Shown: piece by piece, positions 5,479 through 5,588 of the stretch
Numbering within the stretch: position 1 is the stretch's first letter
How the letters are laid out: each line of letters begins with the position of its first letter
Assembly (NCBI GenBank): GCA_016194725.1
Contig: JACQAW010000299.1
Span: 1 to 5,588 of the forward strand
Direction: 5' to 3'
DNA length: 5,588 bases
Source: Deltaproteobacteria bacterium
GTDB taxonomy: Bacteria > Bdellovibrionota > UBA1018 > UBA923
Notes under the pieces: generated by a model
What the model was told of the DNA's origin: nothing
What the model saw: the letters and a program-made list of their open reading frames with translations, nothing else
Database searches by the model: none
Program-made: the position numbers and the translations under genes

Positions 5479-5588
5479 GTTACATAATGTGCCAGATATG
5501 ATTATTCGCCGGCAGCACCCTCATTACCGGAAAGGCCGGACGATCAGATCAATGAGTCTTCCGACATAATTCTCATTTCAAATGATGC

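Noticed and set aside
5544..5588. Fourteen open codons at the right edge on the minus strand ending in TGA (…RIMSEDSLI).
   Set aside because: Could be the tail of a gene entering from the right, but 14 codons without a recognisable family are not enough to call.

Overview
The window comes from the chromosome of a Gram-negative (diderm) bacterium of moderately high GC. This rests on an outer-membrane TonB-dependent receptor, a TonB energy transducer and a PilZ (cyclic-di-GMP) protein. The lineage cannot be fixed from the sequence. An unusual trait is that three genes (starts at 621, 1438 and 1500) have a -10-like hexamer only 6-7 bases before the start codon and no Shine-Dalgarno sequence, which suggests leaderless mRNAs. 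A fourth gene (start at 5421) has an ordinary promoter, short leader and Shine-Dalgarno sequence.

Layout. 1-621 (minus): N-terminal 207 codons of a CstA-family membrane transporter that runs off the left edge. 707-1438 (minus): a PilZ-domain protein with a second, degenerate PilZ-like half. 1439-1499: a compact divergent promoter region whose two -35 elements overlap. 1500-4542 (plus): a likely operon of a TonB-dependent outer-membrane receptor, a TonB protein starting inside the receptor's stop (GTGA overlap), and a small secreted protein of unknown function. 4543-4716: convergent intergenic region with stem-loops and an in-frame open extension of the next gene. 4717-5421 (minus): a secreted, partly coiled-coil protein of unknown function, with its promoter at 5450-5478. 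5479-5588: no supported feature.

How the genes may work together. The receptor and its neighbouring TonB form the outer-membrane and energy-coupling parts of an uptake system for an unknown ligand; no ExbB/ExbD is present, so these would have to be encoded elsewhere. The third gene may be an accessory periplasmic protein. The PilZ gene is transcribed divergently from the same 60-base region, so occupancy of one promoter should affect the other. CstA-family proteins import peptides or pyruvate, so a nutrient-uptake theme is possible but is inference. No mobile element, CRISPR array, RNA gene or obvious defence system was seen, and the window does not reveal a clearly new multi-gene system. The most unusual content is the leaderless, overlapping promoter architecture and the unrecognised secreted proteins.
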